Part shown: in pieces, positions 1 to 9,701 of the stretch
How positions within the stretch are numbered: position 1 is the stretch's first letter
Layout: each line of letters opens with the position of its first letter
Source of the DNA: Planctomycetota bacterium
GTDB lineage: Bacteria; Planctomycetota; Planctomycetia; Pirellulales; Thermoguttaceae
Assembly: GCA_029550925.1 (NCBI GenBank)
Contig: JAKPGL010000141.1
Location: 1-44,225 of the forward strand
Length of the DNA: 44,225 nt
Direction: 5' to 3'
Made by a program: the position numbers and the translations under genes
Notes under the pieces: model-generated
What the model saw: the letters and a program-made list of their open reading frames with translations, nothing else
What the model was told of the DNA's origin: nothing
Database searches by the model: none

Positions 1-1
1 G

Positions 2-91
2 CGGAGAGGACAGGATTCGAACCTGCGGAGGGCTAAAAGCGCCCTCATCGGTTTAGCAAACCGACGCTTTCGACCACTCAGCCACCTCTCC
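2..91 (-). tRNA. tRNA-Ser (anticodon GCT)
   Basis: On the minus strand this folds as a class II tRNA. A 7-bp acceptor stem pairs GGAGAGG with CCTCTCC. The anticodon stem-loop carries TTGCTAA (anticodon GCT, reading AGC/AGT serine codons), followed by a long variable arm with GAGGGCG and CGCCCTC-like pairing and a T-arm with GGTTCGAATCC. The discriminator base is G, as usual for bacterial tRNA-Ser. The 3' CCA is not encoded. It sits at the very left edge, complete apart from any flanking signals. Confidence 0.96.
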
Positions 92-142
92 GGAATCTTC
101 CCTCGGCCTATCTGGGACGCCGAAGGAAGGGTTTTTCTTTCG

Positions 143-332
143 GTAATACTTCAGCCGAATGCAGCCCCCTCTCTTGTCATCCCCGCGAAAGCATCCGATC
201 CAGGTCCCCCTCACCCAGCCAAACCTGTCGTTTGGCCGGCCTCTCGACGGCCAGGGGAGAGGCGTAGATCCAGGACTGCCGCCTGGCGCGGGAATGGCAA
301 TGGCAAACTACTGCATTCGGTTAAAATGTTAC
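143..332. repeat. MITE-like unit a, terminal inverted repeats
   Basis: The left end (143-164) and the reverse complement of the right end (311-332) match at about 18 of 22 positions; both contain CCGAATGCAG. The same end sequence bounds units at 689-800 and 6159-6358. The interior has no reading frame, so if it is mobile it is non-autonomous. Confidence 0.55.
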
Positions 333-688
333 GGATAGTCTTCTCCCAAAAACAGATACTCAATTCACTCGGCTGACCTCTTACCCGAATTGTAGTTTAT
401 TTTAACATTTCGGGGAAGGTTCTGCACCCCAGTTTTTGCCATTTTTGAGGTACTTTCGTGTTCCAGCGGAACAGTCGCCCGAAAGGGGGCGTCCCAACCT
501 GGGATAGGTAGGGATGAACGGATTCTGCCTCACCTCCTGCGCCGTGAAAGGGGCCGTGTCCCCCTATAGGATTCGGGCCTCTTCTCATCGGAAGGGTAAT
601 TTGGTATGACTATAAACGGAATGGGAACTTTTCCGAACCAATTGCTTTGCAAGGACCTGTGTGCGGCCGGGTGGAAATAGGGAGGTAG

Positions 689-800
689 GTAACATTTCAG
701 CCGAATGCAAAGGAGGCTTATTTTTGGGCGAAATTTGCCCAAGATTCTCACTGCCGCTTACGCAACAGCGACAAGGTACTGCATTCGGCTAACATGTTAC
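689..800. repeat. MITE-like unit b, terminal inverted repeats
   Basis: Positions 689-709 and the reverse complement of 780-800 agree at 19 of 21 positions, beginning GTAACAT and ending CCGAATGCA. The interior (about 70 bp) contains a small hairpin, GGGCGAAATTTGCCC. It is the best conserved of the three units and lies about 160 bp upstream of the GYD gene, so it could be carried in that gene's leader. Confidence 0.6.
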
Positions 801-960
801 GGAGGTGGATTTTCTTGCTAGCCCGTGGAGGTGGGCGTATAGAGGGCCTTCCGGGAAAGTGAAAGTAAAAGGTTACGGACTGGCCGTTGGCGGGGGCCAG
901 GACCGTTGGGTGTGGAAAGGCGAAAAGGTCAAGAGGTGCTCGTGGAAAAGGAGGCTGACG

Positions 961-1245
961 ATGGCTACGTTTTTGATGTTCGGCAAGTACAGTCCGGAGG
1001 CGTTGAAGGGGATTAGCGGCGCTCGGACCAAAAAGGCGACTGCCTTGATCGAAAAGCTGGGCGGTCGGGTGAAGGGCATCTATGCCCTACTGGGCCAGTG
1101 GGACCTGGTGTGCATTGTCGAGATGCCCAGCATTCAGGCGGCCATGCAGGCTTCTGTGGACCTGGGCAAAATGACAGGCATCGGGTTTACCACTGCTCCG
1201 GCGGTGCCGGTCGAAGAGTTCGACCAACTCATGGCCGAGAAGTAG
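961..1245 (+). CDS. GYD-domain protein
   Basis: A 94-residue protein that fits the GYD family (PF08734), small single-domain proteins of unknown biochemical role with a ferredoxin-like alpha/beta fold. The start MATFLMFGKY, the middle stretch YALLGQWDLVCIVEMPS and the segment with DLGKMTGIGFTT match the family layout of beta-alpha-beta units. The ATG at 961 is preferred over an in-frame start at 805, because AAAGGAGG lies 8 bases upstream and the extra N-terminus has no family likeness. It stands alone between the tRNA region and the convergent glgX. Family knowledge does not give a substrate, so function is left open. Confidence 0.85.
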   Translation: MATFLMFGKYSPEALKGISGARTKKATALIEKLGGRVKGIYALLGQWDLVCIVEMPSIQAAMQASVDLGKMTGIGFTTAPAVPVEEFDQLMAEK

Positions 1246-1500
1246 GCGTCCGTCCAGGGCCGTTCGGTTTCTGGCATTTGCGGCGACAAAGCTCGACCCC
1301 GGCTCGACTCCAAGAGAGGATTTGCCGGGTCTGACGCTTAAACTATGTTTGGGCGGCATATCTAGGCGCGGGGGGCCTATTTTCCGCAGCGGGCCGGGGC
1401 GAGAGGGACGGGCAAGTCATCAGGCCAACAAGACAATAGGTATTCCGAAGGTATTCCGGAACTATTCTGATCTTCGCGGTTTCAAGCCGCTTCGATCGGA

Positions 1501-3663
1501 TCAATCCGATTCGGCCAGAGCGACATAGCAGACGAAGGATCGGCCTTCGAGGCGGATGCGTCCATTGGCGGGCAGCGGCGGGCCGTTCAGCTCTGGGTAG
1601 ATGTCTTGCGGGGGTGGGGCGGCGGTTTGGATGAACAGTCGCCACGGAAGCCCCAGGGCCGCCCGAGGCACAGTAAACGTGCGGGGTTCGGGAGCGGCAT
1701 GGAAGCACATTAAAAGATGATGGGTTGGGGGCGAAAGCGGCGATGGTTTCGGTCTGGCCGCCCACAGGCACACCAGGGAGGATTCTCCTCGAACCCAGTT
1801 CATCGGCCCGCCGTCTGGGCCGTACCAACTGACATCCGGCAGTCCACCCGGCTTGACCGGTCGGCCCGTCATGAAGTTGGTCTGCCGAACGGTTGGCTCC
1901 GCCTTTCGGAAGGCAATCAGTGCCTGTACGAAGCGAACCAAGCTCTTGTGGCGACGGACCCGGCGCCAATCGAACCAGGAAATCTCATTGTCCTGGCAAT
2001 AGGCGTTGTTATTGCCCCACTGAGTGCGTCGGCATTCGTCGCCAAACAGCAGCATGGGCACCCCTTGGCTTAACATCAGGGTGGCCAACATGTTTTTAAT
2101 CTGGCGTGTGCGGATGGCATTGATGGTGCGATTCCGGGTGGGACCTTCGCAACCGTAATTGGCGCTGAGATTGTTGTTTTCGCCGTCCTGGTTGTTTTCG
2201 CCGTTGGCTTCGTTGTGTTTGCGTTCGTAGGAGACGAGGTCGTTGAGGGTAAAGCCGTCGTGGGAGGTAATAAAATTGATGCTGTGGTAGGGTTTCCGAC
2301 CGCTGGGCTGATAGAGGTCGCTCGAGCCGGCGATTCGGGTGGCTAGGAGTCCCACCATATGAGGCTCGCCCCGCCAAAACCGCCGCACATCATCCCGGAA
2401 CCGGCCATTCCACTCTGCCCATCGAAGGTTGGCGAAGGTCCCCACTTGATAGGCGCCGGCGGCGTCCCACGCCTCGGCGATGATTTTGGTGTCGGCCAGG
2501 AGTGGGTCTTCGGCAATATGTTCTACGACCGGGGGATTCGGGATGAGATTGCCTTGCTGGTCCCGGCTCAAAATGGAGGCCAAATCGAATCGAAATCCGT
2601 CGATATGGTAATTGTGGACCCAGTGGCGGAGGCAATGGAAGATCATCTCTCGGACCACGGGATGGTTGCCGTTGAGCGTGTTGCCGCACCCGCTGTAATT
2701 GCGGTAGTATTTGCCGCCGCCTTCCAGCATGTAATAAACCCGATTTTCCAGTCCTTTCAGGCTGAGGATGGGGCCTTCGTGGTTGCCTTCGGCCGTGTGG
2801 TTGAAGACCACATCGAGGATCACCTCAATGCCTGCCCGGTGGAGGGCAAGGACCATTTCCTTAAACTCTCGGACTTGAGCGCCCGGCTCTTTGCTCACGG
2901 CATACCCCCGATGTGGGGCGAAAAAGCACAAGGGATCATACCCCCAGTAGTTCGGTCGGGGGGGGCGTCGGCCGGTGATGTCGTTGATGGGGAACTCGTG
3001 CACCGGCATCAATTCGACTGCGGTAACCCCTAACGATTGCAGATAGGGGATCTTTTCAATCACTCCTAAATACGTACCCGGATGTTTTACCCCGCTGGAA
3101 GGGGATTGGGTAAAACCCCGAACGTGCATTTCATAGATGATCGTTTCCGACAGAGGCCGCCGAAGATGCCGGTCCCCTTGCCAATCAAACACGTCGTTGA
3201 CCACGACACACTTGGGGGGGCGGATGATGCCATCATCGTTGGGTTGGAAACAACCAGCCAAAGCCTTCGCATAAGGGTCGATCAAACGGGCTTTGGGCTG
3301 GAAGAGATAGCCTCGGTCGGGCTGATAAGGGCCATCGGCCTGAAGGTGATAGAGTTGGCCGGGGTTGAGTCCCGGCACAAAGATGCTCCAAACATCTCCC
3401 CAACGGTTCAAATCCGGATCGAATTCAATCACTTCGGTGGGGTCTCGGTCTTCCACCCGGTCATATAAGAGGACTCGCATTGCGGTAGCCGACCGGCTGA
3501 AGACCACAAACTGAACGCCATCTTCATGGACAATGGCCCCATAAGGCAGCGGATGGGTAAAGATCGGGGAGGGATGGCGTTCAAACATGTTTTCGGCTGG
3601 CGCCGGATGCCCCGGCGTAAAGACCCACTCAGTCGGTTCCCAGAAACGGATGTTGGCGTTCAT
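1501..3663 (-). CDS. glgX: Glycogen debranching enzyme / isoamylase (GH13)
   Basis: 720 residues, normal for GlgX/TreX, which hydrolyses alpha-1,6 branches of glycogen. An N-terminal CBM48-type domain (about 25-140) precedes the GH13 barrel. The four conserved regions are visible: DVVFNH; GFRFDL with the nucleophile Asp near residue 360; AEAWD with the acid/base Glu near 397; and FITSHDG with the third Asp near 469. The ATG at 3663 gives MNANIRFWEPT; a longer frame starts at 3732 but adds a stretch unlike the family. No other glycogen gene is adjacent. It is convergent with the GYD gene across a 255-bp gap with nothing recognisable. No clear ribosome-binding site is seen. Confidence 0.95.
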   Translation of the reverse strand: MNANIRFWEPTEWVFTPGHPAPAENMFERHPSPIFTHPLPYGAIVHEDGVQFVVFSRSATAMRVLLYDRVEDRDPTEVIEFDPDLNRWGDVWSIFVPGLNPGQLYHLQADGPYQPDRGYLFQPKARLIDPYAKALAGCFQPNDDGIIRPPKCVVVNDVFDWQGDRHLRRPLSETIIYEMHVRGFTQSPSSGVKHPGTYLGVIEKIPYLQSLGVTAVELMPVHEFPINDITGRRPPRPNYWGYDPLCFFAPHRGYAVSKEPGAQVREFKEMVLALHRAGIEVILDVVFNHTAEGNHEGPILSLKGLENRVYYMLEGGGKYYRNYSGCGNTLNGNHPVVREMIFHCLRHWVHNYHIDGFRFDLASILSRDQQGNLIPNPPVVEHIAEDPLLADTKIIAEAWDAAGAYQVGTFANLRWAEWNGRFRDDVRRFWRGEPHMVGLLATRIAGSSDLYQPSGRKPYHSINFITSHDGFTLNDLVSYERKHNEANGENNQDGENNNLSANYGCEGPTRNRTINAIRTRQIKNMLATLMLSQGVPMLLFGDECRRTQWGNNNAYCQDNEISWFDWRRVRRHKSLVRFVQALIAFRKAEPTVRQTNFMTGRPVKPGGLPDVSWYGPDGGPMNWVRGESSLVCLWAARPKPSPLSPPTHHLLMCFHAAPEPRTFTVPRAALGLPWRLFIQTAAPPPQDIYPELNGPPLPANGRIRLEGRSFVCYVALAESD

Positions 3664-4487
3664 CACAATTATTACACGCGGTAAAGAAGCGAAAATCGTA
3701 CCAAATTCCTGGGCCCCTGGAGCAAAGTCCAACGGGGGGGCAGGGAATTCTTTCGGAATCCAAAGGGAGAAAGATAGAGTCCAAAATGGGTTTCAGCCTA
3801 CTTTTGTCCTTTCGGAAGGCTTGTCCTATCGAACAGGACGCCTAATCCAAGGACTAAAACCATCCCGAAAAAGGCGGCCAAACCGAATACACCAACCAGA
3901 CTAGGGCCTGGAGAGAATCCTGCTTTTAAAGCAGTTTCTGGGACCTCCGTCTGGTGGTGATATCGCCCCCTTAAAATGTGTAGGCAGGAAGAGAGGGCCC
4001 TTTTTGGCGAATGGATTTCTTATTCGACTAGGTCTTTTTTGGGGGATGTTTTCCCTAATCAGAGGGGAAAACTAGAGAGCAAATAAGACTCTCGATCCCC
4101 ACTCCCCCAAAACCAATCTTTCCTCTAAAAGCCCCGTTTTGAGCTGGAAAATAGGAGATCCCATTTGGGCTGGCAACGCGGTGGATGCCCTTTTTTCTAA
4201 TCCACTCAATCGGGCCGCAAACCGCTAAATTGGGGGAAATACCTCCTCCTCTGCTTGACAGGCCGGGCATTTGCCGGTATCGTTACAGGATTACGAAGAG
4301 CCGAGTTTTATCTTCGATTGAGCCAGATTCCCGCATTTTTTTGTGGGCAAGTGCGGGAAGAAGGGATATTGTGTTTTTAAAAGGCATTTAAGCCTCTTGG
4401 AACTTTTTAGGCCAGACTGACTGGGGAGCTAGGGATTAAAAAAGCTCCTTAATGGAAATCGGATGGAATGGGGGAGCACAGAAGCCG
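3664..4487. other. Intergenic region, divergent glgX/nusA
   Basis: About 820 bp between the divergent starts of glgX and nusA hold no supported gene. In many bacteria rimP lies directly before nusA, but no RimP-like frame is present here. Apart from a possible promoter at 4255-4283 and A/T-rich sequence just before nusA, I see nothing in it. Confidence 0.5.
4255..4283 (+). promoter_or_regulatory. Possible sigma-70 type promoter for the nusA operon
   Basis: TTGACA at 4255-4260, a 17-bp spacer and TATCGT at 4278-4283 (4 of 6 matches to the -10 consensus). It lies about 200 bp before the nusA start and reads in the right direction. This is pattern match only; the leader would be long. Confidence 0.35.
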
Positions 4488-5810
4488 ATGAATCCCAGCG
4501 AATTGCTTCGGATGGTTGATGTCATCCATCGGGAAAAGAATATCGACAAGGAGATCGTGTTTGCAGGAATAGAAGCTGCGCTGGTCTCGGCGGCCAAGAA
4601 ACATTACGGCGAAGACCAGGAGATCATCATTCAGATTAACCGGGAGAATGGGACCATTACCGGTACGCATAACGGCGTCCTGATGACGCCGGAAGAGATG
4701 GCCGAGCGGATCGGGGCGCAGACGGCCAAACAGATCATGATCCAAAAGATCCGCGAGGCGGAGCGGGATGCGCTCTACGCCGAGTATAACGAATTGATGC
4801 ACCAGTTGGTTACCGGAGTGGTTCAGCGGATCGAAGCGGGGGCCTTGATAATTGGTTTGCCGAATACGGAGGCAATTCTGCCCAAAGCGGAACAAATTCC
4901 TGGGGAAAGCCATCACATCAACGAGCGGGTTCGGGCGATTGTCTGTGAAGTGAAAAAAAGAGGGACCCGGGTCAACGTGGTCCTGAGCCGATCGCGGGTG
5001 CAATTTGTCGAACGGCTTTTCGAGCAGGAGATTCCGGAAATTGCCGACGGAGTGATCCAGATCCGGGCGATTGCCCGAGAACCTGGGTATCGGACGAAGG
5101 TTGCCGTCAGCAGCACCGATCCTCGAGTGGACCCGGTAGGTGCGTGTGTAGGAATCCGCGGCAATCGGATCAAAAATATCGTGGATGAACTGGGGGGCGA
5201 ACGGATTGACATTGTTCCCTATATCGACGATATGCAAAAGATGGTTCCCAACGCACTTCAGCCAGCTCAGGTGGAAGAAGTGATTTTATGCCCCATGCTG
5301 GGTCGGGCCATCGCCTTGGTCCGCGAGGATCAGCTTTCTTTGGCCATCGGAAAACGAGGGCAAAATGTCCGGTTGGCGAGCAAGTTGTGCGGTTGGGACA
5401 TTGAAATCATGACCCGGGAAGAACTGGATGAACAGATTGAGAAAGCCGTGGTCGGCTTCACGAGTTTGGATGGGGTTTCCGATGAGTTGGCCGAAAAACT
5501 GATCGGCGAGGGGTTCCTTTCCTACGATGATCTGTCGGTCATTGAACCTAGCGACTTGATGGCCATGGGGAATCTCACCGAGGCCCAGGTCGAACAGATC
5601 ATCCAACAGGCCGAGTTGAAGGCCGAGGAAGCCGAACGCTTGGCCGAGGAACAACGTCGCCGCCAGAAAGAAGCCGAACAACGGGCGCCCGCCGAGGTTT
5701 CTTCGGAGGAGCCGGAATCCTCGCCCGAACCGCCCAGTGGTTCCGAGGCCGGGGACCAGGAAGAATCGGCCCCGGCCGATACGTTGCAGTCTTCCCCGGA
5801 GTCGGAATGA
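4488..5810 (+). CDS. nusA: Transcription termination/antitermination factor NusA
   Basis: About 440 residues. NusA binds RNA polymerase and nascent RNA and modulates pausing, termination and antitermination. The N-terminal RNAP-binding domain ([14 protein letters not shown] onward) is followed by an S1 domain (about 120-190), then two KH domains with the [14 protein letters not shown] and [12 protein letters not shown] signatures. A helix-hairpin-helix-like segment ([17 protein letters not shown]) follows, and a charged tail rich in Glu, Pro and Ser ends the protein. An in-frame ATG at 4452 would add 12 residues; the ATG at 4488 fits the family N-terminus and has GGGGGAG upstream. It is the first gene of the conserved nusA-infB-rbfA cluster. 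Confidence 0.96.
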   Translation: MNPSELLRMVDVIHREKNIDKEIVFAGIEAALVSAAKKHYGEDQEIIIQINRENGTITGTHNGVLMTPEEMAERIGAQTAKQIMIQKIREAERDALYAEYNELMHQLVTGVVQRIEAGALIIGLPNTEAILPKAEQIPGESHHINERVRAIVCEVKKRGTRVNVVLSRSRVQFVERLFEQEIPEIADGVIQIRAIAREPGYRTKVAVSSTDPRVDPVGACVGIRGNRIKNIVDELGGERIDIVPYIDDMQKMVPNALQPAQVEEVILCPMLGRAIALVREDQLSLAIGKRGQNVRLASKLCGWDIEIMTREELDEQIEKAVVGFTSLDGVSDELAEKLIGEGFLSYDDLSVIEPSDLMAMGNLTEAQVEQIIQQAELKAEEAERLAEEQRRRQKEAEQRAPAEVSSEEPESSPEPPSGSEAGDQEESAPADTLQSSPESE

Positions 5811-6043
5811 TCCTTCGGGAAAACGGAGACCTCCGAAGAGTTCCGTTCCCCGAATGGCCGGAAAGTCTTTTCCCCAAGGTGGGATTAGGAAGGGTTGCTT
5901 GGATGACGCCCTGGGCATGTCGAAAAAGCCGTATTTTAGGGGGGTGCCCGTCGGTCGGTCGGATAGACCATTGGCAAAAGGAGGCCGCATATCTGGCCTA
6001 TATGGAAGCGAAGGGGGCCATCGCTTGGGGGGATAAAATATAA
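5807..6043 (+). CDS. Possible small protein overlapping the nusA stop
   Basis: A 78-codon frame whose ATG overlaps the nusA stop as ATGA, an arrangement typical of translational coupling. It occupies the slot where many bacteria carry ylxR between nusA and infB. The product (start [14 protein letters not shown], tryptophan-rich, two cysteines) does not show the YlxR signature and I do not recognise it. Overlapping frames are also open here because the region is G+C rich. It may be spurious. Confidence 0.22.
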   Translation: MILRENGDLRRVPFPEWPESLFPKVGLGRVAWMTPWACRKSRILGGCPSVGRIDHWQKEAAYLAYMEAKGAIAWGDKI

Positions 6044-6158
6044 GGCAGAAAGGGGAGGAGGGAAGTATAATTAGGTAATCATATAGAAAGCGCTTAGCCG
6101 TCTGAAGGAAACTGCCCATTGGTATTATCCAAGGGCGTTTTTTGTCAGTAACATTAGA

Positions 6159-6358
6159 GTAACATTTCAACCGACTGGAGGAGTCGCATTTTCGTCTCTT
6201 TCCTTCTCTCCTGGTGGGAGGGTTGCCTACTGCCCCCTCTCCGCGGGGTGAGAGGGCCAGGGGGATGGGGAAAAGGGAAATCACCATTTTGTCCTCTCGC
6301 CAGGCTAGCCGGCCTATCCTGCGGGGGAGGCGGTTTTCTTCACTCGGTTGAAATGTAA
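6159..6358. repeat. MITE-like unit c, terminal inverted repeats
   Basis: The left end (6159-6176, TAACATTTCAACCGACTG) pairs with the right end around 6341-6358 (CACTCGGTTGAAATGTAA) with about two mismatches. The end sequence is related to those at 143-332 and 689-800. The interior has C/T-rich and G-rich tracts able to pair but no reading frame. Together with the small frame at 5807 it accounts for most of the 614 bp between nusA and infB, and it ends about 65 bp before infB. Confidence 0.5.
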
Positions 6359-6424
6359 GAAAGATAAGAGAGATAGGTTTCCCGGTGCGAAGCCTAAGGC
6401 TCGTTTTGCCGAAGGAGGCGCCTC

Positions 6425-9196
6425 TTGCCGATTCGGATTTATACGTTAGCAAAAGAACTTCATGTGGATAACAAGGTGATTTTAGATGCCTGCGAGAAGG
6501 CGGGCATCACGGGCAAGGGGTCTGCGCTAGCTAGTCTGACGGATGAAGAAGTCAGCCAGGTGAAGGCGATTCTTGCCGGCGGGGGGAAATCGGCCGGAGG
6601 GAAAGTCAGCGCTGCTCCAGCGGTGGCCAAACCGGCTTCGGGTTCGCCTTCGGTGCTTCGGCGGGAAGATTATATTGGGCCTTCCGGGGCGGCGGGTGGC
6701 AAAGTGCCTGTGTTGTCAGGCAAATTAGCCCGTCCTTCGACCGCCAAAAAGGCTGCGGAACCAGAACCTCCGATACCGGAGGCAGAAAAAGGGGCTGAAA
6801 TACCCGAACCGCCCAAGGTGGTGGAAAAACCGCTTGAAAAACCGGAAAAGCTCATAAAACCCATTAAACCAGAGAAACCTGCCAAACCTGAAAAACCCGC
6901 CAAACCCGAAAAGCCGGAAAAAGCGGCGCCCGTGGTGAAATTAGCCCGGATGCCGACCCCTCCACCTCCTCCCGCTCCCCCCAAGCCGGAAGAACCCCCT
7001 CCGCAAAAGCCAGATTTACGCCTTCCGGCGGATGTGATTCGGGCCAGTAAAATGGGTATCCCTGTAGGCCCGCTCGTGAAAGAAAAAGAGGTCAAGGAGA
7101 AAAAGGAGAAAGAGGCAAAAACTGTGCCTTCGGCGGCTGAGGGACCGCCGAAACCCCCCACTTGGCCGGAGGAAAAACCTGCTCCTGCTCCAGGGGAACG
7201 CAAACCGGAACGTCCGAAGCGTCCCGGGAAAGCGGCGGGGGAAGAGGAAGAGTTTAGCGCCGGTCTGGGTGGCCGGGAACAACGCCAACTGAAGCGGAAA
7301 CAGGCCCTCAAAAGCCGAAAAGCCAAAACCGCAGAAGAGGAAGAAGAACCGACCCAGGCGCCTCAGCGGGCTAAGCGTCTGGTCCACACGGGCCGGGATA
7401 CTTCTCAGCCTCGCAAACAAAAAATTGTGGTGCAAACTCCATGTACGGTGCGAGATTTTTCCGAAGCGGTTGGTGCGCCGGCCCGCACCATCCAAAAGAA
7501 GCTCATGGAGATGGGGCAGTTGGCCACCCTGAACACGCTGCTGGAGCAAGAGACTTGTGAGCTGTTGGCGTTGGAGCTGAATCTGAACGTCGATATTCGT
7601 CCCCCAGAGCGATTAGAGGAAAAGCTCCGTGATTTGGAACAGGCGCCGGATGATCCTGCGCTGTTGCAGCCTAGGCCGCCGGTGGTTACTTTTCTGGGGC
7701 ATGTGGATCACGGCAAGACCTCGCTATTGGATCGGATTTTAGGGCTGTCGATTGCCGCCAGCGAAAAAGGAGGGATCACCCAACATATTCGAGCCTATCA
7801 GATTCTCAAAGACGGTCAGCCAATCACTTTTGTGGATACGCCTGGGCATGAGGCGTTTACAGCGATGCGGGCGCGGGGGGCGAATGTAACCGATATTGCG
7901 GTGCTGGTGGTGGCGGCCGATGACGGGGTGATGCCGCAGACGGAAGAGGCCATCAGCCATGCACGAGCCGCCGGCGTACCGATCCTTGTGGCCCTGAACA
8001 AAATCGACTTGCCGGTTTCCCAGACGAAAATCGACCGGATTTATCAGGACCTGGCGACCAATGGCCTGTTGCCGACCGAATGGGGTGGGGAAACCGAAGT
8101 CGTCAAAACCAGTGCGCTGACCGGAGCGGGAATCGATCAGCTTTTGGAGACCATTCTCACCCTGGCAGAATTGCACGAGTATAAAGCCAATCCGAACCGT
8201 CCGGCGATGGGAACCTGCTTGGAAGCGGAGTTGCAGGAACATCGTGGGGTGGTGACCAAACTCTTGGTGCAAAATGGGACGCTTCGGGTGGAAGATATTG
8301 TGGTCTGCGGGGTCGCCCACGGTCGGGTCCGAGCGTTGTATGATACCTTGGACCCGTATAAGAAATACGAGGCGGTGGGGCCAGGCACGCCGGTGCACAT
8401 GATTGGGCTGGATACGCCGCCGGGGGCGGGCGACCGGTTTTATGTGTTGGAGGACATCGGCTTGGCCCGCCAATTGGCCGAACAACGTCGAAAGGCCCTC
8501 CGGCAGGAAGAACTGGCCGGCATTCGGCCTCGGGTTACCCTGGAAAATTGGAAAAACTTGGTTCAAAAAGAAGACAAGAGCCAAACGTTGAATTTGATTC
8601 TACGGGCCGATACGCGAGGCTCGATCGAAGCCCTGCGGAAAGAGATCAGCAAACTGGAGAATCCGGAGGTGGAGATCAGAATTCTCCAAGCCATGGTGGG
8701 CGGGATTTCCGAGGCCGACGTGTATCTGGCCGAGGCGTCGGAGGCCGTCATTATCGGCTTCAATGTGGTTCCGGATGAGTCGGCTCGACAGTTGGCCGAC
8801 CAACGCGGGGTCCAAATCCGCCGCTATGAAATCATCTACCAAGTAACCGAAGACCTTAAAGCCGCTATCGAAGGGATGCTCCGACCCATCCAACGGGAAG
8901 AAGAACTCGGACGGGTCCTGGTCAAACAAATCTTCCATATTAGCCGGATTGGCACGGTCGCCGGTTGTCAGGTGCTTTCCGGGATTGTGGCTCGAGACGC
9001 CCGAGTCCGTCTTATTCGCGACAGTCGGATTATCGGGGACTACCCCATCGAATCCCTCCGACGAGAAAAGGACGACGTCCGGGAAGTCCGGACCGGGTTG
9101 GAGTGCGGTATTAAACTCAAGGGCTTCGAAGACATCAAAGAAGGCGATCTGTTGGAAGTCTATCGGATCGAAGAAGTCGCTCGGACACTCTCGTAA
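6425..9196 (+). CDS. infB: Translation initiation factor IF-2
   Basis: 923 residues. This GTPase brings initiator tRNA to the ribosome. An IF2_N domain (1-52) is followed by a long lineage-variable linker (about 60-330), rich in Pro, Lys and Glu with [11 protein letters not shown]-type repeats. A second IF2_N segment (about 350-400) and the G domain follow, with GHVDHGKT (P-loop, from residue 425), DTPGH, NKID and SALTG, then domains II to IV. The start is TTG at 6425, set by AGGAGG six bases upstream and by the classic N-terminus (M)[11 protein letters not shown]. It is followed after only 7 bases by rbfA. The repetitive linker is usual for IF-2 but long here. Confidence 0.97.
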   Translation: MPIRIYTLAKELHVDNKVILDACEKAGITGKGSALASLTDEEVSQVKAILAGGGKSAGGKVSAAPAVAKPASGSPSVLRREDYIGPSGAAGGKVPVLSGKLARPSTAKKAAEPEPPIPEAEKGAEIPEPPKVVEKPLEKPEKLIKPIKPEKPAKPEKPAKPEKPEKAAPVVKLARMPTPPPPPAPPKPEEPPPQKPDLRLPADVIRASKMGIPVGPLVKEKEVKEKKEKEAKTVPSAAEGPPKPPTWPEEKPAPAPGERKPERPKRPGKAAGEEEEFSAGLGGREQRQLKRKQALKSRKAKTAEEEEEPTQAPQRAKRLVHTGRDTSQPRKQKIVVQTPCTVRDFSEAVGAPARTIQKKLMEMGQLATLNTLLEQETCELLALELNLNVDIRPPERLEEKLRDLEQAPDDPALLQPRPPVVTFLGHVDHGKTSLLDRILGLSIAASEKGGITQHIRAYQILKDGQPITFVDTPGHEAFTAMRARGANVTDIAVLVVAADDGVMPQTEEAISHARAAGVPILVALNKIDLPVSQTKIDRIYQDLATNGLLPTEWGGETEVVKTSALTGAGIDQLLETILTLAELHEYKANPNRPAMGTCLEAELQEHRGVVTKLLVQNGTLRVEDIVVCGVAHGRVRALYDTLDPYKKYEAVGPGTPVHMIGLDTPPGAGDRFYVLEDIGLARQLAEQRRKALRQEELAGIRPRVTLENWKNLVQKEDKSQTLNLILRADTRGSIEALRKEISKLENPEVEIRILQAMVGGISEADVYLAEASEAVIIGFNVVPDESARQLADQRGVQIRRYEIIYQVTEDLKAAIEGMLRPIQREEELGRVLVKQIFHISRIGTVAGCQVLSGIVARDARVRLIRDSRIIGDYPIESLRREKDDVREVRTGLECGIKLKGFEDIKEGDLLEVYRIEEVARTLS

Positions 9197-9203
9197 AATT
9201 GCT

Positions 9204-9641
9204 ATGGATTCTTCCCGCCGCGCTCAAAAATTGGCAGAAATCGTTCGAGAAGTGGTCGGTATGGCCATTCTTCGGGAACTGAAAGACCCCCGAATTCGGA
9301 ACGCCACGGTAACGTATGTTGAAGTTTCCGGGGACCTTCGGCTGGCGAAAGTACACGTATCGGTGATGGGCACTGAGACCCAACAGCAATTGACGTTGTG
9401 TGGTTTGCAGAGTGCGGCGGGGTTTTTGCAGTCCAAGCTCCGGGAGCGGGTCGAGACCCGGTACCTTCCTAAGTTGACCTTCCATCTGGACCAGGGGGTG
9501 AAGAAATCGATCGCGGTGGCCCAGATTCTCAAGCAGGTCTTGCCTTCTTCCGGTCCAGCCGCCGAAAGCCCTCCGTCGTCGGAAACATCGCCTGAGAATC
9601 CCCCAGAGGATTTCTTAGAAAGTCCTTCCGAGAACTCGTAA
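9204..9641 (+). CDS. rbfA: Ribosome-binding factor A
   Basis: 145 residues. RbfA is a KH-type factor needed for late 30S maturation and 16S 5'-end processing. Diagnostic parts are MDSSRRAQKLAEIVREVV, LKDPRI, the strand with DLRLAKVHVSV and LPKLTFHLDQGVKKS. A Ser/Pro/Glu-rich tail of about 25 residues follows the fold. The ATG at 9204 lies 7 bases after the infB stop without its own clear ribosome-binding site, suggesting coupled translation. An in-frame start further upstream overlaps infB in another frame and is not used here. Confidence 0.94.
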   Translation: MDSSRRAQKLAEIVREVVGMAILRELKDPRIRNATVTYVEVSGDLRLAKVHVSVMGTETQQQLTLCGLQSAAGFLQSKLRERVETRYLPKLTFHLDQGVKKSIAVAQILKQVLPSSGPAAESPPSSETSPENPPEDFLESPSENS

Positions 9642-9701
9642 CCTTCCAGGCATTCAGAGGTCCCTAACCTATTTGGCGTCCTGTCGGTATAGGGTTTTCC
9701 T

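Larger units (their letters stand above)
92..960. other. Intergenic region with two inverted-repeat units
   Basis: I see no convincing gene between tRNA-Ser and the GYD gene. Open frames here lack ribosome-binding sites and family resemblance. The stretch holds two units bounded by inverted ends (143-332 and 689-800, listed separately) and partial copies of the same end sequence near 365-383 and 398-410. The rest is G+C-rich sequence without recognisable structure. Confidence 0.5.

Noticed and set aside
6425-9196. Minus-strand frames of 177 to 281 codons inside infB
   Set aside because: They are antisense to a complete IF-2 and appear because the gene is G+C rich with few stops on the other strand.
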